Below, one piece after another: positions 1 through 8,434 of a stretch of DNA of 64,000 nt (position 1 is its first letter; each line of letters opens with the position of its first letter). Location: positions 2,670,501 through 2,734,500 of the forward strand of contig NC_013204.1 in NCBI RefSeq assembly GCF_000024265.1, in the 5' to 3' direction. The notes beneath the pieces were generated by a model. The model had not been told where the DNA came from, made no database searches, and worked only from the letters and a program-made list of their open reading frames with translations. Source of the DNA: Eggerthella lenta DSM 2243 (GTDB lineage Bacteria; Actinomycetota; Coriobacteriia; Coriobacteriales; Eggerthellaceae). Position numbers and translations under genes: made by a program.

Positions 1-738
1 TCGCTGTCGCTGGCCGTCGCGCTCGATTCGCCCGCGCCGGGCGCGGGCGTCGTGGGCGTGCGACTGCGCGTGTTCGCCGGCGCCGATGCGCGGGTGGACG
101 TCGCCGTCACGCAGACGCTCGACGACGGATGGATCGCGCTCGACGATGCGGGCATCGTGCTCGACGAGCGCGCCCTCGTGCAGGTGCGCCACACCGTGCT
201 GGGCGCGGGCCGCGCGTACACGGGGCTCGACGCCGACCTGCGCGGCGACGACGCGCGCCTCGACATCGACACGCGCTACCTGGGGCATGCCTCCCAGCAG
301 CGCGACTTCAACTACGTCGCGCACCAGCGAGGACGGCGCACCGTGTGCAACCTCGACGCGAACGGCGTGCTGGCGGGCGAATCGGAGAAGACGCTGCGCG
401 GCACCATCGAGCTCGTGCACGGCTGCAAGGGTTCCGTCGGCTCCGAGCAGGAGACGGTGCTGCTTGCCGACGAGCGCGTGGCGAACCGCACCGTGCCCGT
501 CATCCTCTGCGACGAGGACGACGTGGCCGGCAACCACGGCGCCACCATCGGCCATGTGCGTCCCGAGCAGCTGTTCTACCTGGCCAGCCGCGGTATCTCG
601 CCGGACGACGCCGAGCGCCTGTTCATCACCGCCTCCTTCGAGGAAGCGGCCATCAACGCGCCCGACCAGCGCACCCTCGCATCCGTAGCCCGCCTCGCCG
701 CCGCCCGCGGCATCGAGATCGAGGAGGCCGTCGCATGA
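1..738 (+). CDS. sufD: SufD/SufB-family Fe-S cluster assembly protein (5' end outside window)
   Basis: The frame is open from base 1, so the N-terminal part lies outside the window; the visible part is about 245 residues. It matches the conserved C-terminal half of SufB/SufD scaffold proteins: a beta-helix region, then the segments HASQQRDFNYVAHQ, GTIELVHGCKG, VAGNHGATIGHV and the final LFITASFEEA. In SUF systems SufD partners SufB and the ATPase SufC to build Fe-S clusters in the cytoplasm. The following sufS and sufU overlap in an operon. SufD is preferred over SufB because it lies directly before sufS; with only the C-terminal half visible, SufB is not strictly excluded. Confidence 0.85.
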   Translation, partial: SLSLAVALDSPAPGAGVVGVRLRVFAGADARVDVAVTQTLDDGWIALDDAGIVLDERALVQVRHTVLGAGRAYTGLDADLRGDDARLDIDTRYLGHASQQRDFNYVAHQRGRRTVCNLDANGVLAGESEKTLRGTIELVHGCKGSVGSEQETVLLADERVANRTVPVILCDEDDVAGNHGATIGHVRPEQLFYLASRGISPDDAERLFITASFEEAAINAPDQRTLASVARLAAARGIEIEEAVA

Positions 739-2063
739 GCACCCCAACCACATGGCCGGAAGGCGACGTCCGGGAGCAACGCCGCACGCGAACGGCCGAC
801 CCGGGCGTCCCCGGGAGCGTCCCCGAAAGCAACCCCCTCGCAATCGACATAGCCGCGAACCCCTACAAGCAGGACTTCCCCCTGCTGGCGGCCAACCCCG
901 GCCTCGCCTTCCTCGACAGCGCAGCCACGGCCCAGCGCCCTGCCGTCGCCCTCGACGCGCAGCGCCGCTTCTACGAGAAGATGAACGCGAACGCCCTGCG
1001 CGGCCTTTATCGCCTGTCGGTGGACGCCACCGAGGCCATCGACGAGGCCCGCGCCCACGTCGCGCGCTTCATCGGCGCCGCCGATGCGCGCGAGGTCGTG
1101 TTCTGCCGCAACGCCAGCGAGGCCCTGAACCTCGTGGCGAAAGCGTTCGCTCCCACCGTGCTGGAGCCCGGCGACGAGGTATGCATCACCATCATGGAGC
1201 ACCACTCGAACCTCATCCCCTGGCAGCAGGCGTGCCGCGCGGCGGGCGCGCGCCTCGTGTACCTGTTCCCCGACGAGGACGGCGTAATCGGCGAGGAGGA
1301 GCTGGACGCGAAGATCGGACCGCGCACCAAGATCGTCGCGGCCGCCCACGTGTCGAACGTCCTCGGCATCGAGAACCCCATCGAGGCCATGGCCGAGCGC
1401 GTGCATGCGCACGACGGCTTCATGGTGGTTGACGGCGCGCAATCGGTGCCGCACCTGCCCGTCGACGTGCGGAAGCTCGGCTGTGACTTCTTCGCGTTCT
1501 CAGCGCACAAGGCGCTGGGGCCCTTCGGCGTGGGCGTGCTGTGGGGCAAGCTCGACCTGCTGGAGGCCATGCCGCCGTTCCTCACGGGCGGCGAGATGAT
1601 CTCGTCGGTCACGCAGGAAGGGGCCGTGTGGGCGCCCGTGCCCGAGAAGTTCGAGGCCGGCACGCAGGACGCCGCCGGCATCGTGGCGACGGCCGCCGCG
1701 CTGGGCTACCTCGAGGGCATCGGCTGGGACGCGTTGCAGGCGCGCGAGCAAGCGCTCGTGCGCGCCGCCATGGAACGTCTGGCGGCGCTGCCCTACATCC
1801 GCATCATCGGCCACCCCGACCCGGCGCAGCACCACGGCGCCATCAGCTTCGAGGTGGACGGCATCCACCCGCACGACGTGGCCAGCATCCTCGACGAGCA
1901 CGACGTGGCCATCCGCGCCGGGCACCATTGCGCCCAGCCGCTGCTGGCGTGGCAGGGCGTGGAGTCGTGCTGCCGCGCGTCGCTGGCGTTCTACAACGAC
2001 GAGGGCGACATCGACGCGCTCGTCGACGGCCTGGACGGCGTTTGGAGGACCTTCAATGGCTAG
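735..2063 (+). CDS. sufS: Cysteine desulfurase SufS
   Basis: PLP enzyme that takes sulfur from L-cysteine for Fe-S cluster assembly. The 442-residue protein has the group II desulfurase layout: the PLP-binding Lys259 in FSAHKALG and the persulfide-carrying Cys399 in RAGHHCAQPL. The start is the ATG at 735, which overlaps the sufD stop (ATGA), so translation is probably coupled. A longer in-frame extension upstream is only a shadow of sufD. The first 35 or so residues are polar and poorly conserved compared with typical SufS (about 410 residues). The gene overlaps sufU by 8 bp. Confidence 0.95.
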   Translation: MSTPTTWPEGDVREQRRTRTADPGVPGSVPESNPLAIDIAANPYKQDFPLLAANPGLAFLDSAATAQRPAVALDAQRRFYEKMNANALRGLYRLSVDATEAIDEARAHVARFIGAADAREVVFCRNASEALNLVAKAFAPTVLEPGDEVCITIMEHHSNLIPWQQACRAAGARLVYLFPDEDGVIGEEELDAKIGPRTKIVAAAHVSNVLGIENPIEAMAERVHAHDGFMVVDGAQSVPHLPVDVRKLGCDFFAFSAHKALGPFGVGVLWGKLDLLEAMPPFLTGGEMISSVTQEGAVWAPVPEKFEAGTQDAAGIVATAAALGYLEGIGWDALQAREQALVRAAMERLAALPYIRIIGHPDPAQHHGAISFEVDGIHPHDVASILDEHDVAIRAGHHCAQPLLAWQGVESCCRASLAFYNDEGDIDALVDGLDGVWRTFNG

Positions 2064-2490
2064 CATCTACACCGCGGCGCTCATGGAGCACAACGCGCAT
2101 CCCGACTACAAGTACCAGATGGACGAGCCCACCTGCACGCACGACGGCGTGAACCCCAGCTGCGGCGACGAGCTGACGCTGTCGCTGCGCCTGAGAGGCG
2201 ATCGTATAGAGGAGGCCGCCTTCACCGGCCACGGCTGCGCCGTGAGCCAGGCGGCGGCCGACATGATGGCCGACCTCGTCACCGGCGAGACCGTGGGCGA
2301 AGCGCGCCGCTTAAGCGGCCTCTACCTCGACATGATCAAGGGACGCCCGCTCACCGACGAGGAGCGCGCCGACCTCGACGAAGCCGCCGAGCTCGAATCC
2401 ATCGCCCGCATGCCCGCCCGCGTCAAATGCGCCGAGCTGGCCTGGAGAACGCTGGAGAAGCTGCTGGACCAGCAACTGGAAAAGGCATAG
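2056..2490 (+). CDS. sufU: SufU-like Fe-S assembly / sulfur-transfer protein
   Basis: A 144-residue protein with the three SufU cysteines: Cys36 in NPSCGDE, Cys61 in GHGCAVSQA and Cys125 in RVKCAELAW, plus Asp38 next to the first. In Gram-positive SUF systems SufU is a zinc protein that accepts the persulfide from SufS. The start overlaps the end of sufS by 8 bp, so the two are co-translated. The gene ends the suf operon; a 278-bp gap follows. Confidence 0.93.
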   Translation: MASIYTAALMEHNAHPDYKYQMDEPTCTHDGVNPSCGDELTLSLRLRGDRIEEAAFTGHGCAVSQAAADMMADLVTGETVGEARRLSGLYLDMIKGRPLTDEERADLDEAAELESIARMPARVKCAELAWRTLEKLLDQQLEKA

Positions 2491-2705
2491 GACTCGGCCG
2501 ATGCGTGAAGGATCGCACGACGCCGCAGGGCGAACGATGCCGTGCGATTTCGGCAAGATCGCACCGTTATGGCTATCTTCGAACAAGCATCATGCCTGAC
2601 CATAATCTCGCCACCAGGCATGATGCAAATACCAGAGCCGATGCCACCTTAACAGCGCCTAGAAAAGCTCGCATATCGACGCGGTCTTGCCAGTGCGCAT
2701 AGCGG

Positions 2706-2758
2706 TTGCATCGCAACTGACTTACGAGTAAGATGCTCGTAAGTCAGTTGCGATGCAA
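2706..2758. promoter_or_regulatory. Perfect 23-bp inverted repeat containing a promoter
   Basis: Left arm 2706-2728 and right arm 2736-2758 are exact reverse complements, separated by 7 bp. A sigma-70-like promoter fits inside: -35 TTGCAT (2706-2711), a 17-bp spacer and -10 TAAGAT (2729-2734). The right arm ends directly before the ribosome-binding site AGGAGG (2759-2764). Transcription would start inside the right arm, so this is more likely an operator than a full transcribed hairpin. Autoregulation by the winged-helix domain of the next gene is inference. Confidence 0.75.
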
Positions 2759-2768
2759 AGGAGGACGC

Positions 2769-4259
2769 ATGTTCGTCGGTCGCGAAGAAGAGCTCGGCGC
2801 GCTGGAGCGCCTGTACCGAAAAAGCGGCTTCCAGATGGTCGTGCTCTACGGGCGGCGGCGCGTCGGCAAAACGACGCTGCTCGACAAGTTCTCCGAAGGA
2901 AAGCCTACCCTGTACTTCACCGCCCAGGTTCAAAGCGCTACCATGAACCTGCGGTCCTTTTCCCAAACGGCCTACCGGTTCTTCGACTTGCCCGCCACGA
3001 CGGGAGCATTCGAATCATGGTCGGATGCCTTCGCTTTTGTTGCTAGCCGCGCGAAATCCTCATCCGAGCCGATCCTCTTCGTCTTTGACGAGTTTCCGTA
3101 CGCCGCCGAGTCTGAACCCTCCCTGCCCTCCTCGCTGCAAATAGCCATCGACCACGAATTCAAGAACACCGATATCCGCATAATCCTCAGCGGAAGCAAC
3201 GAAGGGTTCATGGAAAGCGAGGTTCTGGGACGAAAAAGCCCTCTGTACGGACGACGCACCTCGCAAATCAAGCTTCAACCGTTCGATTACTTGGACGCAG
3301 CTCGCATGATTCCCGCAACATCCGACGAAGAACGCATCCGCTACTATACGGCCTTCGGAGGCACGCCTTACTACCTTGCCCAAATAGACTCGAACGCCTC
3401 GTTCGAGGAAAACATCGAGTTCTTATTCTTCAACAAAGCCGGGCTTCTCTACGAAGAGCCCATGATGCTCCTGCGCCAAGAACTACGCGAACCCGCAAAC
3501 TACAACTCGATACTGAGCGCCGTGGCGAACGGCGCCACCTTTCCCAAAGAGATAGCCGAAAAGGCCGGTGTCGAGCAGGGCTCCATCGGGAAGTACCTCA
3601 AGACGCTCGAAGGGCTCGGCTTGATCGAGCGAACCATCCCGTTCGGCGACAACCCTGAAAAGTCTCGAAAAGGGCTGTACTCCGTGCGCGATCCTTTTTT
3701 TGCCTACTGGTATCGGTTCGTGAGCCGCAGCATAGGGGCTATTGAAAGCGGAGCCGGAAACGCAGCCGCACGGGGGACGGCTTTCGGCGAGGCATTCTCG
3801 ACGTACGTTGGCAAACGGTTCGAAGACATTTGCATGCAATGGCTCATTCGTCGCAACCGCCAGGGAAACCTGCCGTTTTTAGCCTCCTCGTTCGGACGAT
3901 GGTGGGGCACCGACCCCGTCGCGCACGAACAGACCGACATCGACGTCATCGCTGCCGACAAGCCGTCGAAACGCATACTGCTCGGCGAGTGCAAATGGAG
4001 GGAATCTCTCGACGAGACCGAGGCGCTGCGCAAACTCGAAGCTCGAGCCCCGCTCGTAAAAGGATACGACCAGCACTCGTTTGCATTGTTCACCAAAAAC
4101 CCCGTCAGCGACGCGACGAAGAAGAAATGCGCATCGCGCAACGACCTGCTTCTTGTTTCAACCGCCGACCTCTTCGAAGACCTGCAAGCTCTCCCATCGC
4201 GGGGCACCCTTCGCGCAGGGCGCCCCGCATTCTCGCTCACACCACCTGGTGCCGCCTGA
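2769..4259 (+). CDS. AAA ATPase with winged helix and DUF234 nuclease-like domain (archaeal-type ATPase family)
   Basis: A 496-residue protein. An N-terminal P-loop ATPase has Walker A GRRRVGKTTLL (near residue 30) and Walker B LFVFDEFPY (near 105). A winged helix follows near 265-310 (PKEIAEKAGVEQGSIGKYLKTLEG). The C-terminal DUF234-type domain carries DIDVIA...LLGECKW (near 390-412), the D...ExK pattern of PD-(D/E)XK folds. The start at 2769 follows AGGAGG; the upstream in-frame ATG at 2733 lies inside the palindrome. Base composition is lower in GC than the neighbours, suggesting transfer. Family members are often solitary accessory ATPases of unknown role. The 3' end overlaps the convergent permease gene by 23 bp. 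Confidence 0.85.
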   Translation: MFVGREEELGALERLYRKSGFQMVVLYGRRRVGKTTLLDKFSEGKPTLYFTAQVQSATMNLRSFSQTAYRFFDLPATTGAFESWSDAFAFVASRAKSSSEPILFVFDEFPYAAESEPSLPSSLQIAIDHEFKNTDIRIILSGSNEGFMESEVLGRKSPLYGRRTSQIKLQPFDYLDAARMIPATSDEERIRYYTAFGGTPYYLAQIDSNASFEENIEFLFFNKAGLLYEEPMMLLRQELREPANYNSILSAVANGATFPKEIAEKAGVEQGSIGKYLKTLEGLGLIERTIPFGDNPEKSRKGLYSVRDPFFAYWYRFVSRSIGAIESGAGNAAARGTAFGEAFSTYVGKRFEDICMQWLIRRNRQGNLPFLASSFGRWWGTDPVAHEQTDIDVIAADKPSKRILLGECKWRESLDETEALRKLEARAPLVKGYDQHSFALFTKNPVSDATKKKCASRNDLLLVSTADLFEDLQALPSRGTLRAGRPAFSLTPPGAA

Positions 4260-5502
4260 ACGCGCGGGCGGCCAGGGGCACGCACGCCGCCAGCACGAGG
4301 GCGTAGACGCACGCAAGCAGGCCCACGAGGTCGATCGCAAACGACCCAACCGGATACGATACGAGCGAGTTGAACAGCACCTGATCGTTCAAGCCGTTGA
4401 TCGGAAACAGGTACAGCGCGTGCAGCAGCACGGCGTTGTCGCCGGAGGGGATCATGCCCGTAAGGAAGATGAGCGCCGCACAGGCGGCGAAGATGGCCAG
4501 CTGGGAGCGCAGCTTCGACGACAACAGCAGCGTGAGACCCGCCAACCCCAGCGTCATGAGGTAGGCTATCCCCACCGCCGTCCAGGTCGCCTCGGCCATC
4601 GTGAGGTCGTACGGGATGGACAGCGACAGCACCTGCACCGGCAGATCCCCGCCCTCGGCACCGAAGAACGCGAGCGCCGCGCCCATGATGATGAGCGTCG
4701 CCAGCGCGAAGTAGGCCGTGGCGAACGCGAGCGCCGCGACGATCTTCGCCGCCACCAGCTTCGAGCGACCGTAGCGCGACGAGAGCAGCACGGCGTCGGT
4801 GCGGTCTTGGTACTCTCCCGAGAACACGGGCGTGAGCGCGATGCAGACGGCCACCATCGCGAAGGCGAAGAACCCGAGGCATGCCAGCACGTCGCTCCAT
4901 CCGCCCGCGTACCCGTAGGCCAAAGGCTCGCCTACCCCGCCCTGCTTCTCCGTCCAGTACGCGCGCTCGGCATCGGAATACGTCCACGTACCGCCCATGT
5001 CGTTGTCGAGCGTGCGCTGTAGCTTGCCCGCGACGGCTTCGTAGAACCCGTCGGCGGCGCCGTCGTCAAGCTGCGCCGCCACCTGGTACGGCTCGAGGGC
5101 GCCCACCTTCCACGGCGAAAGCAGGTAGGCATAGTAGGAGTCGTAGATCGCGCGGAACTCGTCTTCGTCGTACGCCTGAATCATGAGCGCATACGCCGCT
5201 TCATCGCTCAATCCGGCCACGTCGGCGGGATCCACTTTCGAGAACGCGAGCGCCTGGTAGGCGACCACCTCGTCCTGCACGCGCTCGACCGTCAACACGC
5301 CCTCGTGCGCGGCAGCCTTCTCCTTCTGGTGCGCGATGGCGGCGGTGCCGTTCAGCACCTCGCCCGTGTCGGACGCCGTCTTCGTCTGCACGATGTTGAG
5401 CGTCATGATCCCGCACAGCATCACGAGGATGCCTGCGCAGGCGATGAGCGACGTGCGGCGCACGAGCAGCTTCTTGAGTTCGAATCTCACCAGATCAAGC
5501 AT
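4237..5502 (-). CDS. ABC-2 type transporter permease
   Basis: A 421-residue membrane protein. One transmembrane helix near residues 18-40 is followed by a large external loop rich in Asp and Glu (about 45-220), then five or six helices in the C-terminal half. This is the usual shape of ABC-2 permeases of antimicrobial-peptide or envelope-stress exporters. The ATPase gene lies upstream on the same strand and is the likely partner. The ribosome-binding site GAAGGAA precedes the ATG at 5502. The substrate cannot be told from sequence. Confidence 0.85.
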   Translation of the reverse strand: MLDLVRFELKKLLVRRTSLIACAGILVMLCGIMTLNIVQTKTASDTGEVLNGTAAIAHQKEKAAAHEGVLTVERVQDEVVAYQALAFSKVDPADVAGLSDEAAYALMIQAYDEDEFRAIYDSYYAYLLSPWKVGALEPYQVAAQLDDGAADGFYEAVAGKLQRTLDNDMGGTWTYSDAERAYWTEKQGGVGEPLAYGYAGGWSDVLACLGFFAFAMVAVCIALTPVFSGEYQDRTDAVLLSSRYGRSKLVAAKIVAALAFATAYFALATLIIMGAALAFFGAEGGDLPVQVLSLSIPYDLTMAEATWTAVGIAYLMTLGLAGLTLLLSSKLRSQLAIFAACAALIFLTGMIPSGDNAVLLHALYLFPINGLNDQVLFNSLVSYPVGSFAIDLVGLLACVYALVLAACVPLAARAFRRHQVV

Positions 5503-5633
5503 GGTATATTCCTTCTCTCACCAGTTGAATAAAAGTCAGCGAGAAGCGTCGAGGTGCTCGAGATCGCCCCGTTTCGCGGCCGAGCGTGCTTCGCACGTGA
5601 GGGCAAGCGAAAAAGAGGCGAGATCGAGTGCAT

Positions 5634-5680
5634 CGACGCTTCGCAGCGTCGGCACGCTCCGCTGTCCGTCAGGACAGCGG
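5634..5680 (-). terminator. Two tandem hairpins between ABC ATPase and permease genes
   Basis: Stem 1 is 5659-5667/5672-5680 (9 bp, 4-nt loop) and spans the ATPase stop codon. Stem 2 is 5634-5640/5645-5651 (7 bp, loop TCGC). There is no U-tract, so they may act as mRNA stabilisers or partial terminators that lower permease expression relative to the ATPase. Confidence 0.5.
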
Positions 5681-6550
5681 AACCACCTCGTCGCGGAACA
5701 CGTACAGGTACACATCTTCCAGCGTGGGATCGAGCGCCCGCGCGCCGGCCACCGGAGCCTCGTCGGCCACGACGCGCGCCACCGCGTGCCCGTCGGCAGC
5801 GTAGTGGACGTTGCTCACGCAGCTCGCAGCCGCCAGCTCGTCGGCGCGGCGCGCGTCCACATGGCACTCCCACACCTTGCCCGTCACCGTCGCGACGATG
5901 TCCGTCGGCGCGCCCTGCATGATGAAGGAGCCGGCACGCATAACGAGGATCTCGTCGGCGATGTACTCGACGTCCGACACGATGTGCGTGGACAGGATGA
6001 CGATCTTGTCTTGCGCGAAGCTGGCGATGAGGTTGCGGAACCGCACGCGCTCCTTCGGATCGAGCCCGGCCGTGGGCTCGTCGAGCACCAGCACCGCCGG
6101 GTCGTTCAGCACGGCCTGCGCTATGCCCAGCCGCTGCTTCATGCCGCCTGAGAACGTGCGTACCTTCTGCCGCGCCACGTCGGCGAGGCCCACCGTTTCC
6201 AGCAGCTCGAGCGAGCGGCGGCGCGCCGCGCGGCGATCGAGCCCCTTGAGCGCCGCCAGGTAGCACATGAAGTCGAGTGCCGAGAAGTCGGGGTAGTAGC
6301 CGAAGTCCTGCGGGAGGTAGCCCAGCCGGGCGCGGTACTCGTCGCCGAGCAGGTGCACGTCGCGGCCGTCGAAGCGTATCTCGCCGGACGTGGGGCGCAG
6401 CACGTCGCACACCATGCGCATGAGGGTGGTCTTGCCCGCGCCGTTCGCCCCCAGAAGGCCGTACACGCCGGGCGTCAACCGGGTCGACACGCGGTCGACC
6501 GCGATCTTCGATCCGAACTGCTTGGTCAGGCGGTCTATCGTCAGGTCCAT
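5669..6550 (-). CDS. ABC transporter ATP-binding protein
   Basis: A 293-residue ATPase with Walker A LLGANGAGKTTL (near residue 38), Q-loop LPQDFG, signature FSGGMKQRLG and Walker B VLVLDEPTAGLD. The family is CcmA-like and drives ABC-2 permeases. The ATG at 6550 was chosen because AAGGAG lies 7 nt upstream; a much longer open frame upstream is a shadow of the membrane-protein gene. It probably works with the permease at 4237-5502, under the sigma-factor operon upstream. Confidence 0.9.
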   Translation of the reverse strand: MDLTIDRLTKQFGSKIAVDRVSTRLTPGVYGLLGANGAGKTTLMRMVCDVLRPTSGEIRFDGRDVHLLGDEYRARLGYLPQDFGYYPDFSALDFMCYLAALKGLDRRAARRRSLELLETVGLADVARQKVRTFSGGMKQRLGIAQAVLNDPAVLVLDEPTAGLDPKERVRFRNLIASFAQDKIVILSTHIVSDVEYIADEILVMRAGSFIMQGAPTDIVATVTGKVWECHVDARRADELAAASCVSNVHYAADGHAVARVVADEAPVAGARALDPTLEDVYLYVFRDEVVPLS

Positions 6551-6609
6551 GCCATGCTCCTTGTCATCATAGAGTCGTCGAATTCCGGGATTCGCCGGCA
6601 TCGCCGGGC

Positions 6610-7449
6610 TCATCGGGCAGCCGACGCGGGGGCGAACACGTCGAGGCCGCCCTCGATACCGCGAATCCACGTGCGCACCTCGTGCGCGGCCCAGCCGAGC
6701 GAGCCCGCCGCCACAAGCGCCCATGCCCATGTCGACGCCTGGGCGTACGCATCGGGGACGAGGGAGAACGCCGCATACGTGCCCACGATCACCAGCAGCG
6801 CCCACGCGCACGACAGCGCCAGCGCCTGCGACGAGGGGCACCGGCGCGCCACGAGCAGCGCGCCCGCGCACGAGAGGAAGTAGGGAACGCACGCGTGCAC
6901 GAGCGACGCGAAGGGATCGGCGCCGAGCATGACAGGCGCCGCGAACGCGATGGCGGTGACCGTCACCACGTCCGAACACCCCAGCACGATGAGCCGCGCC
7001 AGCGCGACCGCGCGGCAGTCGAAGCGGCAGGCGTACTCGAGTTCGGCCACGCGGTGCGCAGCGCTGGCCAGCAGCTCGGGCAGGCCCACGAGCACCGTCG
7101 CCGCCGCCAGCATGCCCGAGACGACCGGGATGCCGTGCGCCATGCCGCTCGACGGGAGGCAGAGGACCGCCATGACGGCCACGAGCGCGAGCTGGGCCAC
7201 CCATACGCGCGGGTGAATGAAGCGCGCCTGAGCGGCGACGAACCCGGCGAACGTCGCCTCACGGCTCCGCTCGCCCACGGTTGCGCCCGCCGCGGCCTCC
7301 GCGCTCGCGCTCGACCGCTGCTCCGACGCCACCGCCGCGCGCACGGCGGCGAGGGCCGCCGCCTTCGACATCTCGTCCGGCGCGCCGCGCTCGGCACGGT
7401 AGTGCGCCCGCAGCAGCCGCTCCACGTCCCGCTTTCCCACGTCGCTCAT
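6610..7449 (-). CDS. Membrane protein, possible anti-sigma partner of the upstream sigma factor
   Basis: A 279-residue protein with a soluble charged N-terminus (about 90 residues) followed by about six hydrophobic helices (near 95-265). It overlaps the sigma-factor gene by 4 bp (ATGA), so the two are translationally coupled. A cytoplasmic N-terminus plus membrane helices beside an ECF-type sigma gene suggests an anti-sigma or sensory role, but no recognised zinc-binding anti-sigma motif (HxxxCxxC) is present. It could instead be a further component of the ABC transporter. Function is inference. Confidence 0.65.
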   Translation of the reverse strand: MSDVGKRDVERLLRAHYRAERGAPDEMSKAAALAAVRAAVASEQRSSASAEAAAGATVGERSREATFAGFVAAQARFIHPRVWVAQLALVAVMAVLCLPSSGMAHGIPVVSGMLAAATVLVGLPELLASAAHRVAELEYACRFDCRAVALARLIVLGCSDVVTVTAIAFAAPVMLGADPFASLVHACVPYFLSCAGALLVARRCPSSQALALSCAWALLVIVGTYAAFSLVPDAYAQASTWAWALVAAGSLGWAAHEVRTWIRGIEGGLDVFAPASAAR

Positions 7450-7961
7450 GCTTCGTCCTTTCCTTCCAGCCCTCGCCGCAGCTCCGCGAGCGCACGGTTG
7501 AGCCGCCGGTTCACCGCGAACCGCGACACTCCCAGCACGTCCGCGATCTCGCCCACTTTGAACCCCTGGTCGAAGCGCAGCTCCACCACGTCTCGCAGCT
7601 CAGGGGGGAGCGCGTCAACCAGCGCATCCACCTCGCCGCCCCCGATCGCCATCGCCGGGTCGGCGTCGGGCGAGCCGTCGGGCACGTCTACGTCGAGAGG
7701 CCCGACGGGAAGCCGCCGCGCCCGCGCGGCGTCGATGCAGAGGTTGCGCGCGATGGTGAACAGGTACGCGAGCGGCTTGCCGTCGCGCGGCGAGCGCCCG
7801 CTGCGCACGAAACGCAGGAACGCCTCCTGCGCCACGTCCGGCGCGTCGTCGTAGGACGGAGCATGCCGCCGGCAGTACGCCAGCACGTCGTCGTAATGCT
7901 CTTCGACCAAGCGATCGAACGCCTCGCCGTCTCGCAGCCTGTTCTTCAAGCCCCGCTTCAC
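7446..7961 (-). CDS. ECF-type RNA polymerase sigma factor
   Basis: A 171-residue sigma-70 family protein with region 2 (about residues 15-80, including DVAQEAFLRFVRS and PLAYLFTIARNLCIDAAR) and region 4 (about 110-165, LPPELRDVVELRFDQGFKVGEIADVLGVSRFAVNRRLNRAL). This two-region form is typical of ECF sigma factors. The start is uncertain: the GTG at 7961 directly abuts AGGAGG, whereas a TTG four codons in (7949) sits 11 nt beyond it. It heads a minus-strand operon with a membrane protein and an ABC-2 transporter, which suggests envelope-stress control. Confidence 0.88.
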   Translation of the reverse strand: MKRGLKNRLRDGEAFDRLVEEHYDDVLAYCRRHAPSYDDAPDVAQEAFLRFVRSGRSPRDGKPLAYLFTIARNLCIDAARARRLPVGPLDVDVPDGSPDADPAMAIGGGEVDALVDALPPELRDVVELRFDQGFKVGEIADVLGVSRFAVNRRLNRALAELRRGLEGKDEA

Positions 7962-8078
7962 CTCCTCTATCCTCTATAACGAATCCTACGATCGATCCGT
8001 GCGGGTTCAGCTGAAAATGTTTGGAAACGGCGAGTACCGCAACAAGGGAATCGTACCGTGCGCACGCTCCGACGCAGG

Positions 8079-8399
8079 CTACGAAGGCGTTGAATGCCGA
8101 CACCCCTTCGATCGACGAAGGGGCGCATCAGATCGGTTGCGTGCGAACGCGGCGACTACGCACCGCTTTCCACCTTTCAGACCACGTGTGCGAAACGGTG
8201 GGAAATCGTCGTATGCCTCAGGTGGAACCGGGCGGGGGTCGGCCACCCCGTAGCACGGCGCAGGGACGGCTGTCGCACCCGCGAACCGCACCGGCACGCC
8301 CGGCGAGGTATAGAAACTTTGACCCCTCTGGATGTGGAAATGCAGGTGCGGTTCGGAGCCGCAGCCCGATCCGCTTCGCCGCTTGGAGGAGGAGCGCAT
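8079..8399 (-). pseudogene. 3' fragment of an M23-family metallopeptidase gene
   Basis: The minus-strand frame encodes GSEPHLHFHIQRGQSFYTS followed by PGVPVRF, which is the C-terminal end of M23 (LytM) peptidases, including the HLHF zinc/catalytic motif. The rest of the domain (HxxxD and the upstream beta-sheet) is missing: homology stops about 40 bp from the helicase gene that abuts it. The gene therefore seems to have been cut where the SatD-helicase island begins. The tail after the motif is longer than usual and may itself be altered. Confidence 0.6.
8103..8123. terminator. Hairpin, 8-bp stem
   Basis: Arms 8103-8110 and 8116-8123 are perfectly complementary, with a 5-nt loop. There is no clear U-tract. 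It overlaps the tail of the M23 fragment, so it may be the old terminator of that gene. Confidence 0.4.
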
Positions 8400-8434
8400 C
8401 TTATCCCACGACCGTGCTTTTCTCGAATTCGATA

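Noticed and set aside
129-734. Long in-frame extension upstream of sufS
   Set aside because: It overlaps the sufD coding frame completely, has Arg/Ala-rich shadow composition, and a well-placed ATG exists at 735.
2706-2758. Transcription attenuator or riboswitch
   Set aside because: The predicted -10 lies in the loop, so only the right arm would be transcribed; no hairpin could form in the RNA.
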